DNA of 22,570 nt, from NCBI GenBank assembly GCA_002314945.1, contig DCHV01000102.1, positions 1 to 22,570 of the forward strand. Direction: 5' to 3'. This DNA is from Prevotellaceae bacterium UBA1743. GTDB lineage: Bacteria > Bacteroidota > Bacteroidia > Bacteroidales > Bacteroidaceae. Shown here piece after piece: positions 7,500 to 15,692 of the stretch (positions within the stretch are counted from its first letter, which is position 1; the number at the start of each line of letters is the position of its first letter). The position numbers and the translations under genes were made by a program. Below the pieces are notes generated by a model. The model ran no database searches and had not been told where the DNA came from. It saw only the letters and a program-made list of their open reading frames with translations.

Positions 7500-9877
7500 A
7501 CAGTACTATACTCCATGACACAGAGATGACACTGCAAGAATTACCTATCAGACAGGCCGCACGCATCCTACATGTAGGAGGTGAAGGTACCTTGCGACAG
7601 CAATTTTTAGATATGGGACTCATACCTGGCGAACAGGTGGAAATCGTGAAATATGCGCCCATGGGAGACCCTATAGAATTGCGCTTGCACGGCTACGAAC
7701 TGACGCTTCGCAAGTCAGATGCCACTCAAATAGAAGTGAGCCCTACGGAAGAGTTTCGCAAGGAGAGCACGAAGGATACAACATTTTTCATACCCAACAT
7801 AGCTGAGCATCCAGGATTTGGAGAGGATGGTCCGAGATTCCACTCAAAGGACACCGAGAACCTAAGCAATTCCAATCTCACCATCGTCATTGCAGGAAAT
7901 CAAAATACGGGGAAAACCATGCTTTTCAACCAACTCACAGGTTCTAATCAACATGTGGGCAATTTCCCCGGAGTCACCACCGAACGACAGGAAGGAACCC
8001 TCAAGGAGTATCCATACAGTTCAGTCGTTGACATGCCAGGAATCTATAGTCTAAGTCCCTACAACTGTGAGGCATTCCAAATAAGACAATTCATATTGGA
8101 AGAACGCCCCATGGTCATCATCAATATTGCGGATGCTTCCAACATCGAACGTAACCTATATCTCACTCTCCAACTAATGGAGTTGGGCAAGCCGATAGTA
8201 CTGGCATTGAACATGATGGACGAGGTACGAAATAACGGAGGTACAATCCGTGTCAACATCATGGAACGTCTTTTAGGTATTCCTGTCATACCTATCAGCG
8301 CGATAAAGAACGAGGGGGTAGATGAAGTCATCACCCATGCTCTACACGTCGGAAAATACCAAGAAGGTCCTTCCAGACAGGATTTTTGTAGTCCGGAAGA
8401 CCATGGTGGAGCTGTCCATCGTTGTCTCCATGCCATCATGCATCTTATAGAGGATCACGCTCTACGGGCACATATACCCGTACGTTTTGCAGCCAGTAGG
8501 CTAATAGAAGGAGACACATCAGTAAAAGAAGTTCTCCATTTGGATGTCAACGAGGTGGAAACCGTGGAGCACATCGTGCGACAGATGGAGGAAGAACGTG
8601 GTCTTGACCGACAGGCAGCCATGGCCGACATGAGATATAGTTACATCCACCGGATATGCCAACAAACCGTGATCAAGCCCAACGAGAGTCTGGAATACCG
8701 AAGGAGTCAACGCATTGACAACATACTTACAGGCAGATGGACAGCACTCCCCGCCTTTATCAGCATCATGGCTCTGATTTTCTGGCTGACTTTCGATGGG
8801 ATAGGAGGATGGATGCAGGAGTTGGCAGAACAGGGTATAGAATGGTTCACCCGTTTATGTGACCAGATGCTCAGTCAATGGAACATTGCACCAATGGTAC
8901 GTAGTCTCATCATCGATGGCGTCTTTAATGGAGTTGGCACAGTCCTCTCATTCTTACCAGTCATAATATGTCTATTCTTTTTCCTCAGCATGCTCGAGGA
9001 TACAGGATATATGGCACGCATCGCCTTTGTCATGGATAGGATATTGCGAAGACTTGGTTTATCCGGACGAAGCATTGTACCTTTGCTCATTGGATTCGGT
9101 TGTTCAGTACCCAGCGTAATGGCAAGCCGCTCCTTGCCAAGCGAAAGAGATAGAAGGCTCACCATTTTGCTTACGCCCTTCATGTCTTGCACAGCCAAGA
9201 TTCCAGTTTACGCTTTCTTTGCCTCTGCTTTTTTCGCACGTCAGGCAGGATGGGTGATGATGGGGCTATACCTAATTGGCATACTCAGCGGAGTTCTGAT
9301 GGCATTGCTACTCAAACGAACCTTGTTCAAGGGCGAAGCCGTACCATTTGTAATGGAACTTCCTCACTACCGAATGCCAGTTGTCAAAAGCGTAAGCCGT
9401 CTGCTATGGGACAAGTCCAAAGACTTTCTTCAGAATGCCTTTACCGTCATCTTCGCAGCTTCCATAATCATCTGGTTTCTCCAATCCTTCACTTTCCAGT
9501 TGCAAATGGTGCAACCAGGAATGGAAGAGAATAGCATCCTTGCACAAAGTGCCTCCCTACTTGTCCCAATATTTCGCCCCATCGGACTTGGTGACTGGCG
9601 CATCGTCACCTCGCTTGTCAGTGGTCTTTTGGCCAAAGAGGTTGTAGTTAGCACTCTCGGCACCTTGTTCTCCGGAATCCCCTTATCACATATTTTCACA
9701 AAGGGCACAGCTTTGTGTATGATGGTATTCTGCCTCCTCTATACACCCTGTATTGCCACTATTGCCACCATCCGACGCGAATTGGGTACACGCTGGGCAC
9801 TATCTATCGTATGCGGACAATGCGGATTGGCCTGGATAGTATCTCTCCTACTCTATGTGGTCGTAATCAATTTGTGA
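7496..9877 (+). CDS. feoB: FeoA-FeoB fusion ferrous iron transporter
   Basis: It imports Fe2+ across the inner membrane. Residues ~11-82 form a FeoA-type SH3-like domain (MTLQELPIRQAARI, GLIPGEQVEIV). A linker leads to the FeoB G domain: G1 GNQNTGKT (134-141), switch VGNFPGVT, G3 DMPG (179-182), G4 NMMD (239-242), G5 SAI (268-270). A helical spacer follows, then the membrane domain with gate motifs GFGCSVPSVMASR and CTAKIPVYA and a late YTPCIATIATIRRE. FeoA-FeoB fusions are known in Bacteroidales. The start at 7496 overlaps the M16 stop. An ATG at 7526 aligns better with stand-alone FeoA, so the true start is open. The 3' end overlaps the convergent PBP4 gene by 11 bases. Confidence 0.96.
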   Translation: MNSTILHDTEMTLQELPIRQAARILHVGGEGTLRQQFLDMGLIPGEQVEIVKYAPMGDPIELRLHGYELTLRKSDATQIEVSPTEEFRKESTKDTTFFIPNIAEHPGFGEDGPRFHSKDTENLSNSNLTIVIAGNQNTGKTMLFNQLTGSNQHVGNFPGVTTERQEGTLKEYPYSSVVDMPGIYSLSPYNCEAFQIRQFILEERPMVIINIADASNIERNLYLTLQLMELGKPIVLALNMMDEVRNNGGTIRVNIMERLLGIPVIPISAIKNEGVDEVITHALHVGKYQEGPSRQDFCSPEDHGGAVHRCLHAIMHLIEDHALRAHIPVRFAASRLIEGDTSVKEVLHLDVNEVETVEHIVRQMEEERGLDRQAAMADMRYSYIHRICQQTVIKPNESLEYRRSQRIDNILTGRWTALPAFISIMALIFWLTFDGIGGWMQELAEQGIEWFTRLCDQMLSQWNIAPMVRSLIIDGVFNGVGTVLSFLPVIICLFFFLSMLEDTGYMARIAFVMDRILRRLGLSGRSIVPLLIGFGCSVPSVMASRSLPSERDRRLTILLTPFMSCTAKIPVYAFFASAFFARQAGWVMMGLYLIGILSGVLMALLLKRTLFKGEAVPFVMELPHYRMPVVKSVSRLLWDKSKDFLQNAFTVIFAASIIIWFLQSFTFQLQMVQPGMEENSILAQSASLLVPIFRPIGLGDWRIVTSLVSGLLAKEVVVSTLGTLFSGIPLSHIFTKGTALCMMVFCLLYTPCIATIATIRRELGTRWALSIVCGQCGLAWIVSLLLYVVVINL

Positions 9878-11243
9878 CCAATACATTGCATATTCTATCC
9901 TGAAAGATTCGCGACTCGTACACTGGTGTATCGCGATGCAGGATGGCAAAGGCATACCAGCGTCCGTCTTTTCCTTTGCAAAACCCGCTCAACGAGGACA
10001 CACCATGGGTGGTCAAGGTACCTGTCTTGCAGAATACTTTTCCTTCGAATTTTTCTATAGGCATACGTCCGCTCAATGTTCCTCTGCGATATCCTTCGCA
10101 AGGAGTTGCCAACAACTCATCCATCAGTTCCCTACGAATGATTTCATCATTGTATGCATACGTCAACAATCCCGTCAGGAAATCCGCTGTGAGCATATTG
10201 TCGGGAGACAATCCACTTCCATCATTCACCACAATTGCATCAGAAGGCACATCGAATAGTTCTTTGCTAATAAAATCATTCAAGATCTGACCCTTTGGGG
10301 TTGTCACCCCACTCCATCGATCGAGATGCTGATTAGTATGAAAAAAGACACATTCTGCCAACACGTTGTTACTGAAAATGAGCATAGGAGCCAATACCTG
10401 ACGTAATGGATGACATATCTCTGCCACACATTTTGCCTTGGCACACGCAGCATGAAGTGCCACACGATATTCCAAGGTGTTCATCATATCCCCTTTCATC
10501 CCATTTAGCCATGTGTTACCAAATAGCAAATTATTTTCCAACACTATTCCATGAGCTGCCAACGAAGCACGAAAACACCGGACAATAGCTTCTTCGCCGC
10601 GCAAAAGCAAGGGAAGCGAGTGATAGGGGATATCCCACGGAGATGCCGAAGAATGAGCTTTCAAAGTATCACGCCGTGCCAAATCGAAATAGACACCCCC
10701 TCTCAAGGTATGTATTCCCTGACTGGAGAGGGACTCTATCATGGAATCAAAATTCTCTATCAAAGGATCATCATCCATTTGCAATACCACATAACCATTC
10801 AGTACGCCATTATTCACAGTTCCATATTGGTACATGCGACTTTCGTACATGTGATCAGTTCCGATTCTACGCAAGGCTGTGATGGCTGTAAGCAATTTCA
10901 TGCACGAAGCAGGCGGCATCAATACATCAGCCCGATATCGGAAGACTGAGCAACGTTGTTGCAAGTCCCATACACTCACGGCAAGTTGGGTCGTGTCTAT
11001 ACGTTCTGGATGTGACACCACATTTGCCAAAGCCACATTCATCGCAACATCCACGTTGTCAGTTCCCAATACACATTCTATGGTATCTAACGCTTCAATA
11101 TCGTTGGAATTTTCCCCTCCGAATATACCATAAACATATCTACAAGCATATCCACATATAAAGAGGAATGGAAGAAGTAGTAGGGCAATACACCCCAAGC
11201 GTACACGTTTCTTCAGCCTTCGCCGCTTTCTCTTAATAGGCAT
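9867..11243 (-). CDS. dacB: D-alanyl-D-alanine carboxypeptidase/endopeptidase, PBP4 family (peptidase S13)
   Basis: It trims or cuts D-Ala peptide bonds in peptidoglycan. A basic N-terminus and one hydrophobic segment (~16-37) anchor it facing the periplasm. The three active-site motifs are in order: SxxK at 113-116 (SCMK, nucleophile Ser113), SxN at 291-293 (SNN) and KTG at 406-408. DGSGLS (341-346) is also typical of S13. At 458 residues it is of usual size. Its start overlaps the upstream RidA-like gene by 11 bases, so the two are probably co-translated. Its 3' end overlaps feoAB on the opposite strand. Confidence 0.93.
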   Translation of the reverse strand: MPIKRKRRRLKKRVRLGCIALLLLPFLFICGYACRYVYGIFGGENSNDIEALDTIECVLGTDNVDVAMNVALANVVSHPERIDTTQLAVSVWDLQQRCSVFRYRADVLMPPASCMKLLTAITALRRIGTDHMYESRMYQYGTVNNGVLNGYVVLQMDDDPLIENFDSMIESLSSQGIHTLRGGVYFDLARRDTLKAHSSASPWDIPYHSLPLLLRGEEAIVRCFRASLAAHGIVLENNLLFGNTWLNGMKGDMMNTLEYRVALHAACAKAKCVAEICHPLRQVLAPMLIFSNNVLAECVFFHTNQHLDRWSGVTTPKGQILNDFISKELFDVPSDAIVVNDGSGLSPDNMLTADFLTGLLTYAYNDEIIRRELMDELLATPCEGYRRGTLSGRMPIEKFEGKVFCKTGTLTTHGVSSLSGFCKGKDGRWYAFAILHRDTPVYESRIFQDRICNVLVTN

Positions 11244-12372
11244 CGTATTCGGGATGTAGAGCCTGTTTCACAGCAATGCATTCCATCTCAACGAGCCAAG
11301 TAGGCCTGCACACAGGAGCCAATGTTATTATCGTAGGAATCATCGGAAAACGTTTGGAAAACTTCTCGTGTACCACCTCATAATCTGCCGAGTCACGTAA
11401 ATACACAATGATTTGCGCCAAGTCATCCAACGAGGATTCCCCTTCATGTAGTAGAGCCTCTACATTTTCCCACATCCTATCAACTTGTTGGTCTATATCT
11501 CCCACGTGTACGACCAGTCCCTTATCGTCAATACTTGCGGTGCCACTAATATAGTAGTGATCACGATCGCCATACATCACACGTGTCCCACGTTCGAAGG
11601 TGACACCATATTCGATGGTACGATTCAAGTGGTCAAGGGCATAGAGAAATTGTTGCTGTCCTGCCTTCAGACCGCGGATGGAATAGGCGTCCATTTGTAC
11701 CAATGCCGCTGTGTGTGCGGGGCTTCCTCCGATGCCTGTACTGCTGATGTAATGTGTATCAGGTGTAAGTCCAGCCTTGTGAAAATTGCATTTTCTCCCC
11801 TCCACCAAACCAGCATAGTGAGTATCTACATCGCGGCAGAAAAACCATGTACGTAAACAATGCTCAGCCAAACTCATGCATAGTGAGGACAAACAATTCT
11901 CATAGGCATGAAGGATTTGTTGGGTTTGTAGGTTGCTATCTCCCTGAGGATGGACATAGTCAGTTGTCCACAGATGGTCATACCCATTATGGGATACTAT
12001 CGTCATGTCCTTCCCTCTTTTTATTTGTGTGCCGCTTTGAATATAAAGCCACACAGCTACTTTTGTGCCATCGAGTGGAGGTTGCTGGATGTGACTCACA
12101 GCTGCATCACCTTCCCTATCAGACATCAAAGGACGCTGATTGGTACTATCAGAAAGAAAATAGCGTTTAAACACAACATGTGCGTCTAATCCAATTTCTG
12201 TCACCAATATATCTTGAGCCTCACGTAATCTTGCATATTGAGCCTCAAAACCATCACCGCGTGACGATACATGCATCATAACATGCCATTCGGTGACCTT
12301 CCCCTCTAAACAAAAAGTTGACACCTCAGCGTGAATGCCTATTTCTTCGAAATATCGGTGGAAATACTCCAT
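11233..12372 (-). CDS. RidA/YjgF-superfamily protein, chorismatase-like architecture
   Basis: The 379-residue protein has a clear RidA-like C-terminal domain from about residue 255 (FERGTRV, YISGTASID, VVHVGDIDQQVDRMWENV, SLDDLAQIIVYLRD). It ends with APVCRPTWLVEMECIAV, whose Arg356 and Glu364 sit where RidA proteins hold ligand-binding residues. The preceding ~250 residues (RTWFFCRDVDTHYAGLVEGR, ISSTGIGG) recall FkbO/Hyg5/XanB2-type chorismatases, which hydrolyse chorismate with a tandem RidA-like fold. Chorismate as substrate is an inference; another enolate or imine is possible. No signal peptide is seen, so it is probably cytoplasmic. It leads a two-gene operon with the PBP4 gene and has a good promoter directly upstream. 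Confidence 0.8.
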   Translation of the reverse strand: MEYFHRYFEEIGIHAEVSTFCLEGKVTEWHVMMHVSSRGDGFEAQYARLREAQDILVTEIGLDAHVVFKRYFLSDSTNQRPLMSDREGDAAVSHIQQPPLDGTKVAVWLYIQSGTQIKRGKDMTIVSHNGYDHLWTTDYVHPQGDSNLQTQQILHAYENCLSSLCMSLAEHCLRTWFFCRDVDTHYAGLVEGRKCNFHKAGLTPDTHYISSTGIGGSPAHTAALVQMDAYSIRGLKAGQQQFLYALDHLNRTIEYGVTFERGTRVMYGDRDHYYISGTASIDDKGLVVHVGDIDQQVDRMWENVEALLHEGESSLDDLAQIIVYLRDSADYEVVHEKFSKRFPMIPTIITLAPVCRPTWLVEMECIAVKQALHPEYDAY

Positions 12373-12389
12373 TTTCTATCTTTTAGGCG

Positions 12390-12421
12390 CAAAGATAATA
12401 TAAATATTATCAGGAAACAAG
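12390..12421 (-). promoter_or_regulatory. Promoter of the RidA-like/PBP4 operon
   Basis: On the minus strand TATCTTTG (12397-12390) is a full TAnnTTTG match. CTTG (12421-12418), 20 bases upstream, matches TTTG at three of four positions. The start of transcription would fall near 12383, about 10 nt before the ATG at 12372. Confidence 0.65.
12394..12411. repeat. AT-rich palindrome overlapping the promoter
   Basis: GATAATAT (12394-12401) and ATATTATC (12404-12411) form an 8+8 perfect palindrome around AA. It overlaps the upstream half of the -7 element and fills most of the spacer, a position suited to an operator. It could also be chance in AT-rich DNA. Confidence 0.4.
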
Positions 12422-12510
12422 TATTATCCTCCGTAATTGGCTTTAAGCATAAAAAAGCAAAGAAAATATCCAAATATCACTCGTTATTGACAGGAACAGA
12501 GACACCTTAC

Positions 12511-14427
12511 TTAAAACTGGAAATAGATAAAGGGTTGCATTTCGGCCGTTACAAACTGATAAACCACAAAGACAGAAAGTATGACGACTAACAAAATGAC
12601 AGTCAAAGGAAGTTTTGCAAAGCAGATGCGATAACGTCGTTTTATGTTGGTAGGTAGCCAATGAATAATCATACCTATCAAAAAAAGCAGAAACACACTA
12701 CGATAAGCATGACACACAGACCACACGTTCACATTCCACTGCGTACCGATAGAGTGTACCATTTGGGTGGCAATACGCCAAGCCGTCTGATTGGCAATCG
12801 CAGGATCAAGGTTGGAACCTGAACGAAAGAACAAGCGCGTAAAGGTTATGAAAGTAAACGTGACCATAATACTCCACGCCCTACTCAAATATGGTACTGA
12901 ACTGTGCAAGAAGGAAGAACGAGTGGGGTCTAATGCATAATGACGTGCCAAAGTGCACTGATAAGCCCATCTCATCCACGCGCTCAAACAGACAAAAGCA
13001 GAAAAGAAAAGAAGAAGATTAAATAGAGGAATCCATTCAGGAATAAACTGCCGGCATAAGATGAGCACAAAGGTGATAATGGTTGTCCACAACACGCGAG
13101 AAAACGAGGAAATATCACGCCACCATTTATAGACAATCATCCCGACTCCATTCAAACCGCCCCAAACCAAGAAATTGCACGAAGCGCCATGCCACAATCC
13201 GCCTAAGAGCATCGTGATGAACGAGTTCAAATTGGCATAGATATGTCTGCGTTTCTCAGGAAAGCGCCATGCTGTCCACAGCACCAGAAATATCACCAGA
13301 GCCACCACCATGGTAATCCAGACACTCCCGCTGAGAATAAGAATAGCAAAAGATATAACCGAAATCCAAAAGAAAGAGCCAAAAGTGACATTGCGATTGC
13401 CACCAAGAGGAATATACAGGTAGTTCTGCAACCATCTGGAAAGAGAAATATGCCATCGTTTCCAGAAATTGGAACAATTGGTAGCCTTATACGGAGAGTT
13501 AAAGTTGGCAGGCAGATAGAAGCCCATCAGTTGGGAGAGACCGATGGCAATATCTGTATAACCAGAAAAATCTGCATACACTTGAAGAGAATAGAGAAAA
13601 AGTGCCATGAGGTTTTCGAAACCCGAGAAAAACTGCGGATTGGCAAAAACGCGATCAATGAAATTAACCGCCAGGTAATCCGAGAGGACAATTTTCTTGA
13701 TAAGACCATTCAAAATCCAGAATACAGCTATGCCGAACTGCATTCTACTAAGCGAATAGCGACGATATAGTTGTGGGATAAAATCAGAAGCCTTAACGAT
13801 GGGACCTGCCACCAACTGCGGAAAGAACGTCACATAGAAACCAAAATCGAGGATGTTGCGTACAGGACGAATCAGTCCTCGATAAACATCTGCAGTGTAA
13901 CTAATTACCTGAAAGGTATAGAAAGAGATTCCTACCGGTAGGATTATGCGATCAACGCTCCAGAATTGACTATGAGTAAGCAAATTCCCAGCCTTAGAAG
14001 CTATATTGGACACTTCTAAATGAGTACCAAAGAGTTGATTCACTACATCAGCAAAGAAGTAACTGTATTTGAAATAGCAAAGAATGGATAGATCGATGCA
14101 AACGCTCAACACAAGCAACACCTTACGTTTCCAGTATGCATCCTCACGATAGTGCCACAAAAGGCGTGCAATCACATAGTCAGTGCAAGTAACAAGGAGA
14201 AGTAATCCCACAAAAAGACCACTCGTCTTGAAATAAAACAACAAACTGACAAAAAGCAGATAGGTATTGCGAAGTAATTGTTGACGGCGCAAAGGCAATG
14301 ACACGATGCAGGAAAAACCAGCAAAGACAATAGCGAAGAATACCCAAAATTGGAATTGGGTAAACAACAATGGACTATTGGGATCAAACGAAAAAACGTC
14401 GCCTAAATAGCGGAATAGATAATCCAT
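12511..14427 (-). CDS. MBOAT family membrane-bound O-acyltransferase (AlgI/DltB-like)
   Basis: The 638-residue polytopic membrane protein moves an acyl group, usually acetyl, from a cytoplasmic donor towards the periplasm. Diagnostic MBOAT segments are present: LPVGISFYTFQVISYTAD (163-180), FFPQLVAGPI (201-210), FWKRWHISLSRWLQ (321-334) and the catalytic-histidine motif GGLWHGAS (409-416, His413). The C-terminus ends FIYFQF, as in many family members. It lies 5 bases after an SGNH protein gene and is last in the typA-led array. Together with two SGNH partners this resembles the alginate and cellulose O-acetylation sets and PatA/PatB. The acceptor glycan is not shown by the sequence. I see no strong terminator after it before the next promoter. 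Confidence 0.93.
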   Translation of the reverse strand: MDYLFRYLGDVFSFDPNSPLLFTQFQFWVFFAIVFAGFSCIVSLPLRRQQLLRNTYLLFVSLLFYFKTSGLFVGLLLLVTCTDYVIARLLWHYREDAYWKRKVLLVLSVCIDLSILCYFKYSYFFADVVNQLFGTHLEVSNIASKAGNLLTHSQFWSVDRIILPVGISFYTFQVISYTADVYRGLIRPVRNILDFGFYVTFFPQLVAGPIVKASDFIPQLYRRYSLSRMQFGIAVFWILNGLIKKIVLSDYLAVNFIDRVFANPQFFSGFENLMALFLYSLQVYADFSGYTDIAIGLSQLMGFYLPANFNSPYKATNCSNFWKRWHISLSRWLQNYLYIPLGGNRNVTFGSFFWISVISFAILILSGSVWITMVVALVIFLVLWTAWRFPEKRRHIYANLNSFITMLLGGLWHGASCNFLVWGGLNGVGMIVYKWWRDISSFSRVLWTTIITFVLILCRQFIPEWIPLFNLLLFFSAFVCLSAWMRWAYQCTLARHYALDPTRSSFLHSSVPYLSRAWSIMVTFTFITFTRLFFRSGSNLDPAIANQTAWRIATQMVHSIGTQWNVNVWSVCHAYRSVFLLFLIGMIIHWLPTNIKRRYRICFAKLPLTVILLVVILSVFVVYQFVTAEMQPFIYFQF

Positions 14428-14432
14428 AACCT

Positions 14433-15692
14433 TTACTTCCTCCTGTCGCGATATACCTGATAATCGCGCATTAATGCATTGAATAATAAGTCACCCAGCA
14501 ACTCATATCCCGCCTGCGTAAAATGAATGTGATCTCTGCGTTGTAATCCACGGCGGACCCAAGCGTTTGAAGATCCTTGACCTCCCATCAACGAAAAGAC
14601 ATCGAACACAGCTCCGTCAAATTCCTGTGCCAATTCTTTCATTGCCTGTTGCACCTTCATAGTATTGGTGTTGGGCCGACGACGTAGGCCTCTTACATTG
14701 AACCAACAATCGTTATTGGTCACAAAAAGGAAGCAACATGTGGGGCTAACGTCCTTTACCCGTTGAATCAGTTGGCGGTAATTCGCTTTGAATACTTCTG
14801 AGTCGAAATTTCGAGGAGCGACATTTGCATCGTTTATCCCTATCCCAAAGATAACGAGATGAGGTTGCAGCAGAGATAGTTCGTATGGTAAGCACTCACA
14901 ACGAAGCCAAGCTGACACAGTAGCTCCATTGACACCAGATTCAGAATAGGTAATACCCGATTGCCCTGTCATAGGCCACACGCCACGCAAAGCAAACGTA
15001 TGATTGTCACCATGCAATCCATTGAAGGCAATGGTACACAGAGAATCCCGTTTCGGTACAGGAAAGAGCCACCCTGGTTTACCGTCCGAAAGAGCTGGAG
15101 TAATAGTGTCTCCACCACATAAAAGTAGCGGATATACTTGAGGTGAAGAAGACTCACCAAGTACACGTAAGAACCGCGGAGACCAACTGCCCAGAGAGTG
15201 AGCATCGAAAGTCACAGAAGCCAACGAATCATGAGTAACAGCTGATGCTCCACTTAGGCCAAGGGGAACGACAGAATCTTGCTGTATGCAACGTACTCCC
15301 TGCCACGTTCCATTACACGACATTACGTAATTGGTTGGCGCATTGGTACGAATCGCTCTGAAAGGAAAAAGCAGTCCTCTATCACCAGCTATAGAATCGG
15401 ACAAAGAAGTCAAGTTGGTACGCATCCGATGGGAGAAATAGCCCGCTTGTACATGACTGCCTCCGATATGAAGGATGTTGAGTCGTCCACAATGTTCCAG
15501 TAGCAAAGTATCCAGCACTTGATACAAAGAATCAAAAGCCGCATGTGAAGCAGGGAATACGAGTCGATCTTGTCCCCTATCGGTATGCACACAGGGATTG
15601 TCAGGAATCGTCACGAGTGGTATCGGATCCTGTGCTCTCAATGGGAGAAAGAAAAAAAACACCCCCAAAATAGAAATCATCGCTGGTTTCAT
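14433..15692 (-). CDS. Secreted SGNH/GDSL-type hydrolase or acetyltransferase (first MBOAT partner)
   Basis: The 419-residue protein starts with a cleavable signal peptide (hydrophobic run to PLRAQ, cleavage near 20), so it acts in the periplasm or beyond. SGNH blocks are in order: I, HIGGSH (75-80, nucleophile Ser79); II, GVNGA (253-257); III, GINDA (285-289, Asn287); V, DHIHF (387-391, Asp387/His390). MGGQGS (369-374) precedes block V and recurs as MGGRGS in the neighbouring protein. Such proteins next to MBOATs transfer or remove O-acetyl groups on polysaccharides (AlgJ/AlgX, PatB). Whether it is a transferase or an esterase cannot be told from sequence. Its ATG overlaps the upstream gene's stop (ATGA). 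Confidence 0.88.
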   Translation of the reverse strand: MKPAMISILGVFFFFLPLRAQDPIPLVTIPDNPCVHTDRGQDRLVFPASHAAFDSLYQVLDTLLLEHCGRLNILHIGGSHVQAGYFSHRMRTNLTSLSDSIAGDRGLLFPFRAIRTNAPTNYVMSCNGTWQGVRCIQQDSVVPLGLSGASAVTHDSLASVTFDAHSLGSWSPRFLRVLGESSSPQVYPLLLCGGDTITPALSDGKPGWLFPVPKRDSLCTIAFNGLHGDNHTFALRGVWPMTGQSGITYSESGVNGATVSAWLRCECLPYELSLLQPHLVIFGIGINDANVAPRNFDSEVFKANYRQLIQRVKDVSPTCCFLFVTNNDCWFNVRGLRRRPNTNTMKVQQAMKELAQEFDGAVFDVFSLMGGQGSSNAWVRRGLQRRDHIHFTQAGYELLGDLLFNALMRDYQVYRDRRK

